Shown here piece by piece: positions 42,806-51,573 of a DNA stretch of 64,000 nt (positions within the stretch are counted from its first letter, which is position 1; each line of letters starts with the position of its first letter). Below the pieces are notes generated by a model. The model did no database searches. It was not told the DNA's origin and was given only the letters and a program-made list of their open reading frames with translations. Both the position numbers and the translations under genes were made by a program. The stretch lies in NCBI RefSeq assembly GCF_026241225.1, contig NZ_JAPFQP010000004.1, forward strand, positions 434,001-498,000, given 5' to 3'. Source of the DNA: Lentiprolixibacter aurantiacus. Its GTDB lineage: Bacteria; Bacteroidota; Bacteroidia; Flavobacteriales; Flavobacteriaceae.

Positions 42806-43354
42806 ATGTCAAAAAGAAAGCTACCCATAGTAATTATCATTCTCGGACTTTTCTGGCAATGCCAACAGGATAAGGACCTCAGTTTTAGCATAAGACAGGA
42901 CGGTGTAGGCCTCGTAAACCGCGACACTCCCTTTGCCGATATTGAATCGCTTTATGAGGCAGATTCCGTAGTCGTGGATTCTGTCTATTCCCTTTCCTCA
43001 AACCAAAGGGTGCGGATTTTTGAAAAGGGAGGAAAGCACTTGCTGTCCATTACCTCCAACTCGGATAGTATACCCGGCATAGGAAACATTCGTATTCATG
43101 ACCGTCGTTATGTAACCGACAACGGGATAGGACTGGCCAGTACCTTTAAGGATATTAAGGAGCAATATGAAATTAAGAAAGTGGTCACTTCCCTGAGCAA
43201 TGTGGTTGTCTTTGTGAAGAACCATGACCTGTACTTTACCATAGACCGCGAAGAACTACCGGCCAGTCTGCGATATACCCGGGATGTGAATATTGAGGCC
43301 GTGCAAATCCCGGACAAAGCGGCACTCAAATACCTGATGATAGCCTGGGAATAG
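42806..43354 (+). CDS. hypothetical lipoprotein
   Basis: 182 residues with a signal sequence ending in a lipobox-like GLFWQC (Cys about 19). Mature part is beta-rich with no recognised domain; internal segments such as IRIHDRRYVTDNGIGLASTF recall ligand-binding repeats but nothing firm. It starts 4 bp after the ATPase stop, so they share a transcript; functional link unknown. Confidence 0.6.
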   Translation: MSKRKLPIVIIILGLFWQCQQDKDLSFSIRQDGVGLVNRDTPFADIESLYEADSVVVDSVYSLSSNQRVRIFEKGGKHLLSITSNSDSIPGIGNIRIHDRRYVTDNGIGLASTFKDIKEQYEIKKVVTSLSNVVVFVKNHDLYFTIDREELPASLRYTRDVNIEAVQIPDKAALKYLMIAWE

Positions 43355-43434
43355 AGCTTCTGATCTTAGCCTTTTTAACTTCATCAACCCATTTGCAATG
43401 CCAAATACCTGTTTTAATTTATACAGGAACTAAG

Positions 43435-43442
43435 TATTTTTG
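43435..43442 (+). promoter_or_regulatory. -7 element of the alpha/beta hydrolase gene
   Basis: TATTTTTG, exact match. Transcription would start near 43449, about 36 nt before the ATG at 43485, and it excludes an earlier in-frame start at 43440. Confidence 0.5.
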
Positions 43443-43484
43443 CCTCCTTATTCAACAGGTTACCCCCTGGTAACTTCTTTAATA

Positions 43485-44324
43485 ATGAGAAAACTGCTCA
43501 ACCGCTTACTACCACCCCTTTACGGAGCCTATTTTAATTTTATAGCATTGTTTTCTGAAAAGATGGCGGCTGAAAAAGCCTTCACCCTTTTTGTTACCCC
43601 CAGAAAAGGTAAGGTCCTTCCCATTCAAAAGGCTTTTCTGGAAGATGCCATGGACCAGGTGATCACTATTGGCGGGATGGGACTTCAGACCTACCACTGG
43701 CCGGGGGAAAAAGAAAGGGTTCTGCTTTTACACGGATGGGAGAGCAATACGTTCCGCTGGAAAAAATTAATAAAAGAACTCCGCAACAATGGTTTTGATA
43801 TCGTAGCATTCGATGCTCCTGCACATGGCAAATCGACGGGGGTAATTTTCAATGTAATCCTCTATGCAGAATGCGTGGAAGAAATCTGCAAGGTATATAA
43901 GCCTAAACACATCGTGGGGCATTCAGTTGGCGGTATGACCGCAGTTTACCATCAGTATGCGTACGATTCCAAAGGCATAGAGAAAATAGTTACCATAGGA
44001 TCTCCTTCAGAGTTTCCGGAGATTATGGACCAATATCAGAAGTTGCTGAGATTCAACAACCGGGTAATGCGGGCGCTGGATAATTATCTCTACAAGCATT
44101 TTGGTTTTAGGATTAAGGATTTTTCTACTTCACAGTTTGCCAAAGAGCTTAAGATAAAGGGCTTGCTTATCCATGATGAACTGGATACCATTGCACCTTT
44201 TTCTTCCTCAGAACGCGTTCATGCCAGCTGGGAAGGGAGCAAACTGATCAGGACACGGGGATTGGGGCATTCCATGCACCAGGAGCAGGTTAACCAGCAG
44301 ATTGCAGATTTTCTGAAATCCTAG
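43485..44324 (+). CDS. alpha/beta hydrolase
   Basis: 279 residues. Oxyanion region LLLHGWESNTFRW, nucleophile elbow GHSVGGMTA with Ser, catalytic Asp in HDELDTIAPF and His in GLGHSMHQEQ. Family of esterases, lipases and related enzymes; substrate unknown. N-terminal MRKLLNRLLPPLY is hydrophobic but no clear signal peptide, so cytoplasmic is likely. Confidence 0.85.
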   Translation: MRKLLNRLLPPLYGAYFNFIALFSEKMAAEKAFTLFVTPRKGKVLPIQKAFLEDAMDQVITIGGMGLQTYHWPGEKERVLLLHGWESNTFRWKKLIKELRNNGFDIVAFDAPAHGKSTGVIFNVILYAECVEEICKVYKPKHIVGHSVGGMTAVYHQYAYDSKGIEKIVTIGSPSEFPEIMDQYQKLLRFNNRVMRALDNYLYKHFGFRIKDFSTSQFAKELKIKGLLIHDELDTIAPFSSSERVHASWEGSKLIRTRGLGHSMHQEQVNQQIADFLKS

Positions 44325-44359
44325 AAATGGCATACTTTTAGAGTATTAAACAACTATCT

Positions 44360-44779
44360 ATGGCTATTACTCCTTTTCATGTGGCTATACCTGTTCATAA
44401 TTTAACAGAATGCCGAAGTTTTTACAGAGAAGTCCTGGGGTGCGAAGAAGGGCGAAGCAGTGATCACTGGGTCGATTTCAACCTGTTCGGGCACCAGTTG
44501 GTAATCCATTACAAACCCAAGTCGGAAGAGGAATTACACACTAACCCGGTAGATGGGAAAAATGTGCCTGTACCGCATTATGGAGTAGTCCTGCCCTGGG
44601 ATACCTTTCGTGCTTTTGCAGAAGGATTAAAGAAAAAAGGTGTTTCCTTTATTATTGAACCCTACATCCGTTTTGAAGGACAGGTTGGGGAACAGGCCAC
44701 CATGTTTTTCCTGGATCCTGCCGGAAATGCCCTTGAATTCAAAGCCTTCAAGGATATGGGGCAATTATTTGCAAAATAG
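44360..44779 (+). CDS. VOC (glyoxalase/dioxygenase) superfamily protein
   Basis: 139 residues with the paired beta-alpha-beta-beta-beta units: [18 protein letters not shown] and [16 protein letters not shown], metal-type residues His 8, His 54-like and Glu in NALEFKAF. Members include glyoxalase I, ring-cleaving dioxygenases and antibiotic-resistance proteins; reaction unknown. Stop is 3 bp from the convergent 61-residue gene. Confidence 0.8.
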   Translation: MAITPFHVAIPVHNLTECRSFYREVLGCEEGRSSDHWVDFNLFGHQLVIHYKPKSEEELHTNPVDGKNVPVPHYGVVLPWDTFRAFAEGLKKKGVSFIIEPYIRFEGQVGEQATMFFLDPAGNALEFKAFKDMGQLFAK

Positions 44780-44782
44780 GGC

Positions 44783-44968
44783 TTACTCAGATTTCCGGAA
44801 TCTTTCCCTGAACCACATCAACAGGCCGAAAATGGCCCCGAAGATCAGGGCTTCTTTACCCTCGTTCATCCAGGTCTCCATGCTGTATTCCTTTTCCAGG
44901 ATTACGGAGATAATCGTGTACAGCACAATGGCTGCTATAATTTGTGAAATAAGCTTTTTTTTGTCCAT
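44783..44968 (-). CDS. small membrane protein (61 residues)
   Basis: Two hydrophobic segments, LISQIIAAIVLYTIISVIL and ALIFGAIFGLLMWF, with basic ends (MDKKK, RERFRKSE). Found beside unrelated genes; no family recognised. Starts 13 bp after the aldo/keto reductase stop on the same strand. Confidence 0.6.
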   Translation of the reverse strand: MDKKKLISQIIAAIVLYTIISVILEKEYSMETWMNEGKEALIFGAIFGLLMWFRERFRKSE

Positions 44969-44981
44969 TTAATCTATGCTG

Positions 44982-45953
44982 TTATTGAGACCATGATGTA
45001 GGCTTCCTGTCCCAACGATGCTTTCTTAATTGGGCAACCAATTCTTCTGTCAATCCTTTTCCATCACTGGTCCCTACGTTGGCCAGTACGTTGCGTTCCT
45101 TGCGCATACCCGGTATTGTTGTACTTACCGATGGGTGGGAAAGGATAAATCTGAGCGCCATTTCGGCCATAGTCATTCCTTCCGGCACTACAGGCCTCAA
45201 TTGATCTGCCTTATCTGCACTGGCTTCAAGGTTTTCAGGTACAAAATAAGAGGCACGCCAGTCTCCTTTGGGAAAAACGGTATCCCGGGTAATATTCCCG
45301 GTCAGCGTACCTTCATCAAAAGGTACCCGTGCAATAACACCAATATCTAACTGATCACAAACAGGGAAGAGTACATCCTCCGGAGCCTGATCAAAAATGT
45401 TGTAAATAACCTGCACTACGTCTATATGGCCCGTATGCAAGGCCTTAATTCCATTTTCCGGTTCCCAGCGGTTCATGCTGATGCCCATAGCCCTTACCTT
45501 ACCGGATTTCTTTAATTCCTCTACAGCCCTTTGCCATTCCTCCCGCTCCGTCCATCCATCATCCCAGGTATGAAACTGCATCAGGTCCAGTTGTTCCTGC
45601 CCCAAATTTTTAAGGGTTCTATGGGTATAGTCCATGATATGCTCCGTTGGATAGGATTCGTCAAGTGTATATTCCGGTTTGGCCGGCCACCGGAAGTTTT
45701 TTGGGGGTATTTTGCTGGCCGTATAGAGTTTTTTGTCCAAATGCGTTCTAAGCAATTGCCCGAGAAGGCGTTCGCTGTGCCCACTTCCATAAGCCCAGGC
45801 AGTATCGAAAAAATTTACCCCTTTTTCCACGGCTATGCTGAGGGACCGGCTTGATATCAGGTCATCGGATTCCTTCCAGCCTGCCATGCCCCACATACCG
45901 TAACCAATTTCACTAACCTCCCAGCCTGTTCTTCCTAACTTTCTGTATTTCAT
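44982..45953 (-). CDS. aldo/keto reductase
   Basis: 323 residues, (beta/alpha)8 type. Catalytic residues: Asp and Tyr in FFDTAWAYGSGHSE (D, Y), Lys in TASKIPP and His in MQFHTWDD. NADPH-dependent reduction of aldehydes or sugars; substrate unknown. Ordinary length. Confidence 0.9.
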   Translation of the reverse strand: MKYRKLGRTGWEVSEIGYGMWGMAGWKESDDLISSRSLSIAVEKGVNFFDTAWAYGSGHSERLLGQLLRTHLDKKLYTASKIPPKNFRWPAKPEYTLDESYPTEHIMDYTHRTLKNLGQEQLDLMQFHTWDDGWTEREEWQRAVEELKKSGKVRAMGISMNRWEPENGIKALHTGHIDVVQVIYNIFDQAPEDVLFPVCDQLDIGVIARVPFDEGTLTGNITRDTVFPKGDWRASYFVPENLEASADKADQLRPVVPEGMTMAEMALRFILSHPSVSTTIPGMRKERNVLANVGTSDGKGLTEELVAQLRKHRWDRKPTSWSQ

Positions 45954-46009
45954 TCTATATGAATTTTTATTTATTTCAATTAATTTGTTGCCTTCCGGTT
46001 ACTGGAATC

Positions 46010-47032
46010 TCAGTTTTTGTGCTCCTTCTCGTAATGCTCCCTTAGGAAGTCCTCGGCAAAATCGTTTGTGAGATCCCTAACCACAGTGTGTACGTGGTTC
46101 GCATCATCTTGTGTGTTATCGTATTCGATAATGAGCATAGGTCCCTGGATCCGATAATAATGCGGCTGACCCCATTTCATGCCACCCGCCCAGGCAAAAT
46201 GGAGCTTATCCACGCCGGCTTCCATGATTTTTCGGCGAAGTACCTCGGCAAAATCAAAAATATAGTTCCCGATGTAGACCTCGAGCAAGTCCATGAAGGC
46301 CTCCTGCTGACCATGGGTCAGGGCTGTGTAGCTTATACCCATAGGTTCCAGCAGGGCAACCTCCCGTTCAATACCGGTAAAGATACCTCGTGGAGCCGTT
46401 TCAGAAAACCGTGCCTGACCAAGTTGTGTATCGGACAGGGAGTTTACCAGGTCCAGGGCCAAGGTACTCTCCTTTTTCAGTACTTGCCTTCCCGTATATG
46501 GTTCAATCGATACAATCCCCGGGTTGGATCCGAAAAATGAAGGAGTAGATGAAATCACTTTCCCTGAGTGAGAGGTAAAATTCAGGGAAATATGGTGCCC
46601 TTCAAAACGCCATCCCCAAGGCGCCTCCCGGGACGGTTCGCCAAAAACGGTTAGATGGTACCGAAGTGGATCGCGAACCGGCGACCCGTCAGGAAATTTA
46701 TAATCCTGCCCCATGGAGAGCAAAACATTTTCGAGTTCCATGATTTCGATGCTCTTTTGATAGCCCTGATCACTTAGGCTGGCACCCAAAAGGGCCAGGG
46801 CAGCCTTTTTCTGGTCCGGACCCATGTCGTGAAAGTTCGGTCCTTTCCGCATCTTTGGGATAAAATGGAAGTTTTTGCGTTCATCATCCTCTATCGAGAA
46901 TTGTGCCTCCCGTTGCAACTCGGGGGACAGGCTATTCAAAAAAGCGTGCGCCCTGTCCACCAGGTCCTGAGCACCAGCAGGGACAATTAATAGGCAGTTA
47001 AGAGTGATCAGAAGAAGGTAGTGTTTTGACAT
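46010..47032 (-). CDS. DUF3500 secreted protein
   Basis: 340 residues with signal peptide (LITLNCLLIVPAGAQ). Motifs typical of DUF3500: LAVFGEPSREAPWGWRFEGHH-type (YHLTVFGEPSREAPWGWRFE) and HYYRIQGPMLIIEYDNTQ. Function of the family is unknown to me. Separated from the esterase gene by about 130 bp holding no gene. Confidence 0.8.
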   Translation of the reverse strand: MSKHYLLLITLNCLLIVPAGAQDLVDRAHAFLNSLSPELQREAQFSIEDDERKNFHFIPKMRKGPNFHDMGPDQKKAALALLGASLSDQGYQKSIEIMELENVLLSMGQDYKFPDGSPVRDPLRYHLTVFGEPSREAPWGWRFEGHHISLNFTSHSGKVISSTPSFFGSNPGIVSIEPYTGRQVLKKESTLALDLVNSLSDTQLGQARFSETAPRGIFTGIEREVALLEPMGISYTALTHGQQEAFMDLLEVYIGNYIFDFAEVLRRKIMEAGVDKLHFAWAGGMKWGQPHYYRIQGPMLIIEYDNTQDDANHVHTVVRDLTNDFAEDFLREHYEKEHKN

Positions 47033-47163
47033 TGCTATGGTTTTGTGGAATAAACTAAATTATCAGTATCTTTTTTTTTAACAGGGCGATACCTATCATC
47101 CCGAAGGCAACCCAGGCAATTTTATTCGTTGTTGGCTTTATACTCCCTCTCCAGATGTTACAA

Positions 47164-48897
47164 CTACCGGTACCGCCAGCTATCCAGATCGGCGCCGGGG
47201 GGAGCACTTTCTGCTATTCGCTTCATAATCTTGGGAATATACATGCTGTTATATCTGAGGCGACTGAGGTGATTAGGCAATTCAGGATCGCCATTCCAGC
47301 AATGTTCTGCCCGGTCTCCGTACATCACTTCACCTTCGTAATAGGGGTCGGTAGTACTTTCCAGAAAGTCTTCCATCAGGTATACGGCATTATTGAGATA
47401 ATAATTGTCCATATCCCCGCAATAGATGTGGATCTTACCCCGGAGCTTCTCTCCCAACTTGTCCCAGTCGCGTTCCAGAATATGGCGTAAATCATAGTTT
47501 TCCTTCCAGTATTCGGCTACGTCATGATTAATTTCACCGGTCGTTTTATCCCATAATCGCTGTGGGTAACCCTCTTCTCCCTGAGGTGAATAGGTGGCTT
47601 CCCAGATATCCCACTGCTGTCCTGATCTTGACTTATCTCCCAGCACCAGTTCCAGGTGATTGTATTCCCTCACCGTAGTCTGAACCTGCCCCAGGTAGTC
47701 CCGATGGGCCGGAACCTCCAGCTCTTTGTGATTGCTCTTGTAGAAATAAGCATTCTCATCTTCATAGATATTGGTAAGGCAGTAGGCACGGAAATCAATA
47801 GGATCCGGGCAGGCAGCAAAACAACCGTTATATTCATCAGGGTACTTCACCTGTACGGCAAGGGCTTCCCATCCTCCGGTAGAGCCTCCGTAAAGGAAAC
47901 GCGACCAGCCTTCACCCATACCCCGGAATTCCTTTTCAATATGGGGGATCAGTTCATAGGTAATCGCATCTCCGTAAGGTCCCTGATTGGCCGAATTTAC
48001 CGCATAAGAATCGTCATAATAAGGGGTGGGATGCTGTATTTCGATAATCAGAAAACGGGGAAACTCAGGATCTGTCCACCGCTTGTAAAAGTCATAGGCC
48101 TCCTGTTGTTGTACACGATTGTATCCCTCAACATCAAACCGTGCGGAATACTCCGGTTCCAGGTCCTCATCTGGCGGGGTAGTTCTGAAGCCACCGAAAT
48201 CCGAGGGGAAGTGCCCATGGAAAACCATAAGTGGGTAACGAGCTTCCGGGTGTTCATCAAATCCTTTGGGAAGCAGCACGTGGGCTCCCAGATACATATC
48301 ACGGCCCCAGAATTTCGATAGCTTCTCCGACTTAATTTTAATATGTTTTATCCATTCCGTATCCTCAGGTTCCTCGATTGGAGGAATAACCTGGTCCAGA
48401 ACAATATCGAATGAGACCTTTCCACTTTCGGGAACCGTAATTTTTATTGGTTTACTGTATATATTTCCCGGGGAGCGGTTCCACTGTTGCCCCTCACCCC
48501 TGTCCATAGGCAGTTTCACCGTGTGCCCTGTAGACAAGGTGAAGGTATCGTAAACATGTAATAATCCCTGCACCCAATAATCTCCCGGGGGAAGTTCTGA
48601 AAGGCTTTCATAGGGGAATCCAAAAATCTGTTCGTCAAACACCCTGGCCTCACCGGGCTTTAAACCTTCCACATTCATTCCAAAGACTGGCTGTGCATGG
48701 AGTCCGGCATTTATCTGAAAGCGGGGTTCCCGATCTTCATTATCGGCCAGAAGAAGGAGCAACCTGCCGTCTTCAGGGGCTTCAGACAGGTTTTCGGAAA
48801 TACTGAGTTTAATACTGATCCTGGCCCCTGAGGAGACCTCATCCTGGCAGGAATTGAAGAGAATGGCAATAAAAACAAGGGATAGCGCTTTTTTCAC
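47164..48897 (-). CDS. lipoprotein esterase, alpha/beta hydrolase fold
   Basis: 577 residues. Lipobox FNSC at 14-17 makes it a surface or periplasmic lipoprotein. An N-terminal domain of about 180 residues precedes an enterochelin-esterase-like hydrolase domain with the nucleophile elbow FLYGGSTGGWEA and further motifs HGHFPSDFGG, CAGDMD-like YCGDMDNYY, and AEHCWNG with a possible His. Substrate unknown. Confidence 0.7.
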   Translation of the reverse strand: MKKALSLVFIAILFNSCQDEVSSGARISIKLSISENLSEAPEDGRLLLLLADNEDREPRFQINAGLHAQPVFGMNVEGLKPGEARVFDEQIFGFPYESLSELPPGDYWVQGLLHVYDTFTLSTGHTVKLPMDRGEGQQWNRSPGNIYSKPIKITVPESGKVSFDIVLDQVIPPIEEPEDTEWIKHIKIKSEKLSKFWGRDMYLGAHVLLPKGFDEHPEARYPLMVFHGHFPSDFGGFRTTPPDEDLEPEYSARFDVEGYNRVQQQEAYDFYKRWTDPEFPRFLIIEIQHPTPYYDDSYAVNSANQGPYGDAITYELIPHIEKEFRGMGEGWSRFLYGGSTGGWEALAVQVKYPDEYNGCFAACPDPIDFRAYCLTNIYEDENAYFYKSNHKELEVPAHRDYLGQVQTTVREYNHLELVLGDKSRSGQQWDIWEATYSPQGEEGYPQRLWDKTTGEINHDVAEYWKENYDLRHILERDWDKLGEKLRGKIHIYCGDMDNYYLNNAVYLMEDFLESTTDPYYEGEVMYGDRAEHCWNGDPELPNHLSRLRYNSMYIPKIMKRIAESAPPGADLDSWRYR

Positions 48898-49018
48898 GGT
48901 TGATTAAATTTTCGATAAAAGGTACTCATTTTGTCTTATCCCACCATACCATACACCCCTTTTTGCACGTTATAGAAAAAGCTCAACCGGCTAAGGACAC
49001 CTACTTAAACACAATGTT

Positions 49019-49165
49019 ATGAAGCAGCTGATTATATTCCTCGGGGTTGGTTTGATTATGGTTCTGGGATTTATGGCCTGCACCAATGATGAAGGTGGGG
49101 AAGACCTGGATATCGTTACCCCAAATGACAGTACCCGGTCCAAAGCAAACCAAAGAAAGTTGTAG
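49019..49165 (+). CDS. small lipoprotein (48 residues)
   Basis: Encodes a signal peptide with lipobox GFMAC-T near residue 21, then an acidic mature peptide of 28 residues (NDEGGEDLDIVTPNDS). It is too short for automatic detection by size but has a clear lipobox and a stop 3 bp before the convergent folD end. No family recognised. Confidence 0.55.
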   Translation: MKQLIIFLGVGLIMVLGFMACTNDEGGEDLDIVTPNDSTRSKANQRKL

Positions 49166-49168
49166 GAT

Positions 49169-50053
49169 CTAAGGCCTGCTCCAGTGCCTGCACCTTGCAA
49201 GCAGCGTATTTTTCAATAGCATGGCTATGGTCATAGGACCCACTCCTCCGGGAACCGGTGTAATATAAGAAGCTTTTTTGCTTACCGGTTCAAAGTCTAC
49301 ATCTCCTGTAATATAGTATCCTCTTTCCCTGGTTTCATCAGGAACCCTTGTAATCCCAACATCAATAATTACCGCACCTTCCTTGACCATATCAGCCTTA
49401 AGGAAGTTAGGTACCCCAAGGGCGGAAACCACGATATCGGCCTGGCGGGTAAGTTCCGCAATATTCCTGGTTCTGCTATGGGTAAGTGTCACAGTAGCAT
49501 TGGCTGCCTTTCCCTTCTGGCTCATCAGAATACTGATTGGCCTGCCTACTATGTGGCTCCTCCCAATTACAACGGCATGCTTGCCTTCCGTTTCTACATC
49601 ATAGCGCCTGAGCAGTTCCATAATTCCGTAGGGGGTTGCAGAAATAAAAGTCTCCATATCCAGGGCCATCTTACCAAAATTCATGGGATGGAAACCGTCT
49701 ACATCCTTATCCGGATGTACCGCCATAAGTATTTTCTCCTCATCGATATGCCCGGGCAGGGGTAGCTGTACTATGTAGCCATCAATATCCGGATCTTCAT
49801 TCAGCTGATTGACAAGGTCCAGAAGTTCCTCTTCAGTGGTTTCTTCGGGAAGGTGTTTCAGGGTTGACTCAAACCCGATCTTCTTGCAGGAGCGCACCTT
49901 ACTACCTACATAGGTAAGGCTGGCGCCGTCATTGCCAACCAGTACAGCGGCAAGGTGTGGGACTTTCTCACCTCGTTCTTTCATTGCGGCCACCTCAGCG
50001 GCAATTTCTTCTTTAATCTGATTGGAGATCTTTTTGCCATCTAAGAGGACCAT
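49169..50053 (-). CDS. folD: bifunctional methylenetetrahydrofolate dehydrogenase/cyclohydrolase
   Basis: 294 residues, full length. Motifs: [14 protein letters not shown] with the catalytic Lys, [29 protein letters not shown] and [10 protein letters not shown]. It interconverts one-carbon forms of folate in the cytoplasm. It is 35 bp downstream of ffh on the same strand. Confidence 0.95.
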   Translation of the reverse strand: MVLLDGKKISNQIKEEIAAEVAAMKERGEKVPHLAAVLVGNDGASLTYVGSKVRSCKKIGFESTLKHLPEETTEEELLDLVNQLNEDPDIDGYIVQLPLPGHIDEEKILMAVHPDKDVDGFHPMNFGKMALDMETFISATPYGIMELLRRYDVETEGKHAVVIGRSHIVGRPISILMSQKGKAANATVTLTHSRTRNIAELTRQADIVVSALGVPNFLKADMVKEGAVIIDVGITRVPDETRERGYYITGDVDFEPVSKKASYITPVPGGVGPMTIAMLLKNTLLARCRHWSRP

Positions 50054-50088
50054 AGTGCGATATTGATTATTGGGTTTGCTAGATTCTG

Positions 50089-51417
50089 TTATCGGATATT
50101 TTGCATCATTTGCATCATCTTCTTTCCTCCGCCACCCTGCATCATCTTCATCATTTTGCTCATCTGGTTAAACTGTTTGAGAAGCTGATTTACTTCCTGT
50201 ATGCTCCTTCCGCTTCCCTTTGCGATGCGTTTCTTGCGACTGGCATTCAATGTTGTGGGATTAGAGCGTTCTTCCGGTGTCATGGAATAAATAATGGCCT
50301 CCACATGCTTGAAGGCGTCATCTTCAATGTCCAGACCTTTAAGGGCTTTACCGGCTCCGGGGATCATACCCATCAGGTCCTTCATATTCCCCATCTTCTT
50401 GATCTGCTGGATCTGCTTGAGGAAGTCGTCAAAACCAAACTTGTTTTTGGCAATCTTCTTCTGCAGTTTGCGGGCTTCCTCTTCATCAAATTGTTCCTGA
50501 GCCCTTTCAACCAGGGAAACTACATCTCCCATTCCCAGGATCCGGTCGGCCATCCTGGCCGGATAGAAAACGTCAATAGCTTCCATTTTCTCACCGGTAC
50601 CGATGAACTTAATGGGCTTGTTGACCACGGATTTGATGGATATGGCAGCACCCCCCCGGGTATCACCATCAAGTTTGGTCAGGATTACCCCGTCAAAATC
50701 AAGGACATCATTAAAGGCCTTTGCCGTATTCACCGCATCCTGTCCTGTCATAGAATCCACAACAAACAAGGTCTCCTGAGGGGAGACTGCATCCCTGATA
50801 TTGGCGATTTCAGTCATCATCTGCTCGTCAACAGCCAAACGTCCGGCCGTATCGATGATGACTACATTATGGCCATTGGCCTTTGCATGGGCCACTCCGG
50901 CTTTTGCCAAGGACACAGGATCCTGGTTCTCCCTGTCAGAAAACACCGGTACCCCAATCTGATCCCCAACCACGTGCAGCTGGTCTATCGCTGCAGGGCG
51001 ATACACATCACATGCCACCAGCAAGGGATTCTTAGATTTTTTCTTTTTTAGGTAGTTGGCCAGCTTACCGGAGAAAGTTGTTTTCCCGGATCCCTGCAGA
51101 CCAGACATCAGGATAACCGAAGGGCTACCGGACAAGTTTATCCCGGAAGCATCGCCTCCCATGAGCTCGGTTAGCTCATCCTTGACTATCTTGACCATCA
51201 GCTGCCCCGGTTGCAAGGTCTTTAATACATTCTGACCCAGTGCTTTTTCCTTTACCCTATTGGTAAATTCCTTGGCAATCTTAAAGTTGACATCGGCGTC
51301 CAGCAGGGCCCTGCGGACCTCCTTGGTGGTCTCTGCAACATTGATCTCGGTGATTTGCCCGTGCCCTTTGAGAACATGTAGGGCCTTATCCAGTTTTTCG
51401 CTTAAACTATCGAACAT
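50089..51417 (-). CDS. ffh: signal recognition particle GTPase Ffh
   Basis: 442 residues, full length. N domain, G domain ([39 protein letters not shown]) and the Met-rich M domain ([20 protein letters not shown]). It binds signal sequences and 4.5S RNA for membrane targeting. Probably cotranscribed with folD downstream. Confidence 0.97.
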   Translation of the reverse strand: MFDSLSEKLDKALHVLKGHGQITEINVAETTKEVRRALLDADVNFKIAKEFTNRVKEKALGQNVLKTLQPGQLMVKIVKDELTELMGGDASGINLSGSPSVILMSGLQGSGKTTFSGKLANYLKKKKSKNPLLVACDVYRPAAIDQLHVVGDQIGVPVFSDRENQDPVSLAKAGVAHAKANGHNVVIIDTAGRLAVDEQMMTEIANIRDAVSPQETLFVVDSMTGQDAVNTAKAFNDVLDFDGVILTKLDGDTRGGAAISIKSVVNKPIKFIGTGEKMEAIDVFYPARMADRILGMGDVVSLVERAQEQFDEEEARKLQKKIAKNKFGFDDFLKQIQQIKKMGNMKDLMGMIPGAGKALKGLDIEDDAFKHVEAIIYSMTPEERSNPTTLNASRKKRIAKGSGRSIQEVNQLLKQFNQMSKMMKMMQGGGGKKMMQMMQNIR

Positions 51418-51488
51418 GTATTGCTTTCTTTTGGGAGAAGTGCAAATTTAACAATAACAGATAGAAGTGGGAAACAATATAGAAAGAG

Positions 51489-51522
51489 AAAAGGGCAACT
51501 CCGGGGGTGGAGTTGCCCTTTT
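51489..51522 (-). terminator. intrinsic terminator of the repeat lipoprotein gene
   Basis: A perfect 14-bp inverted repeat, AAAAGGGCAACTCC/GGAGTTGCCCTTTT, with a 6-nt loop, about 50 bp downstream of the 51574 stop. On the minus strand the stem ends in a T-run. Confidence 0.85.
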
Positions 51523-51573
51523 CAGCAAAATTGGGGCAAATAAGGTGATTTTTACGGGTTTACTCCCTGTTCA

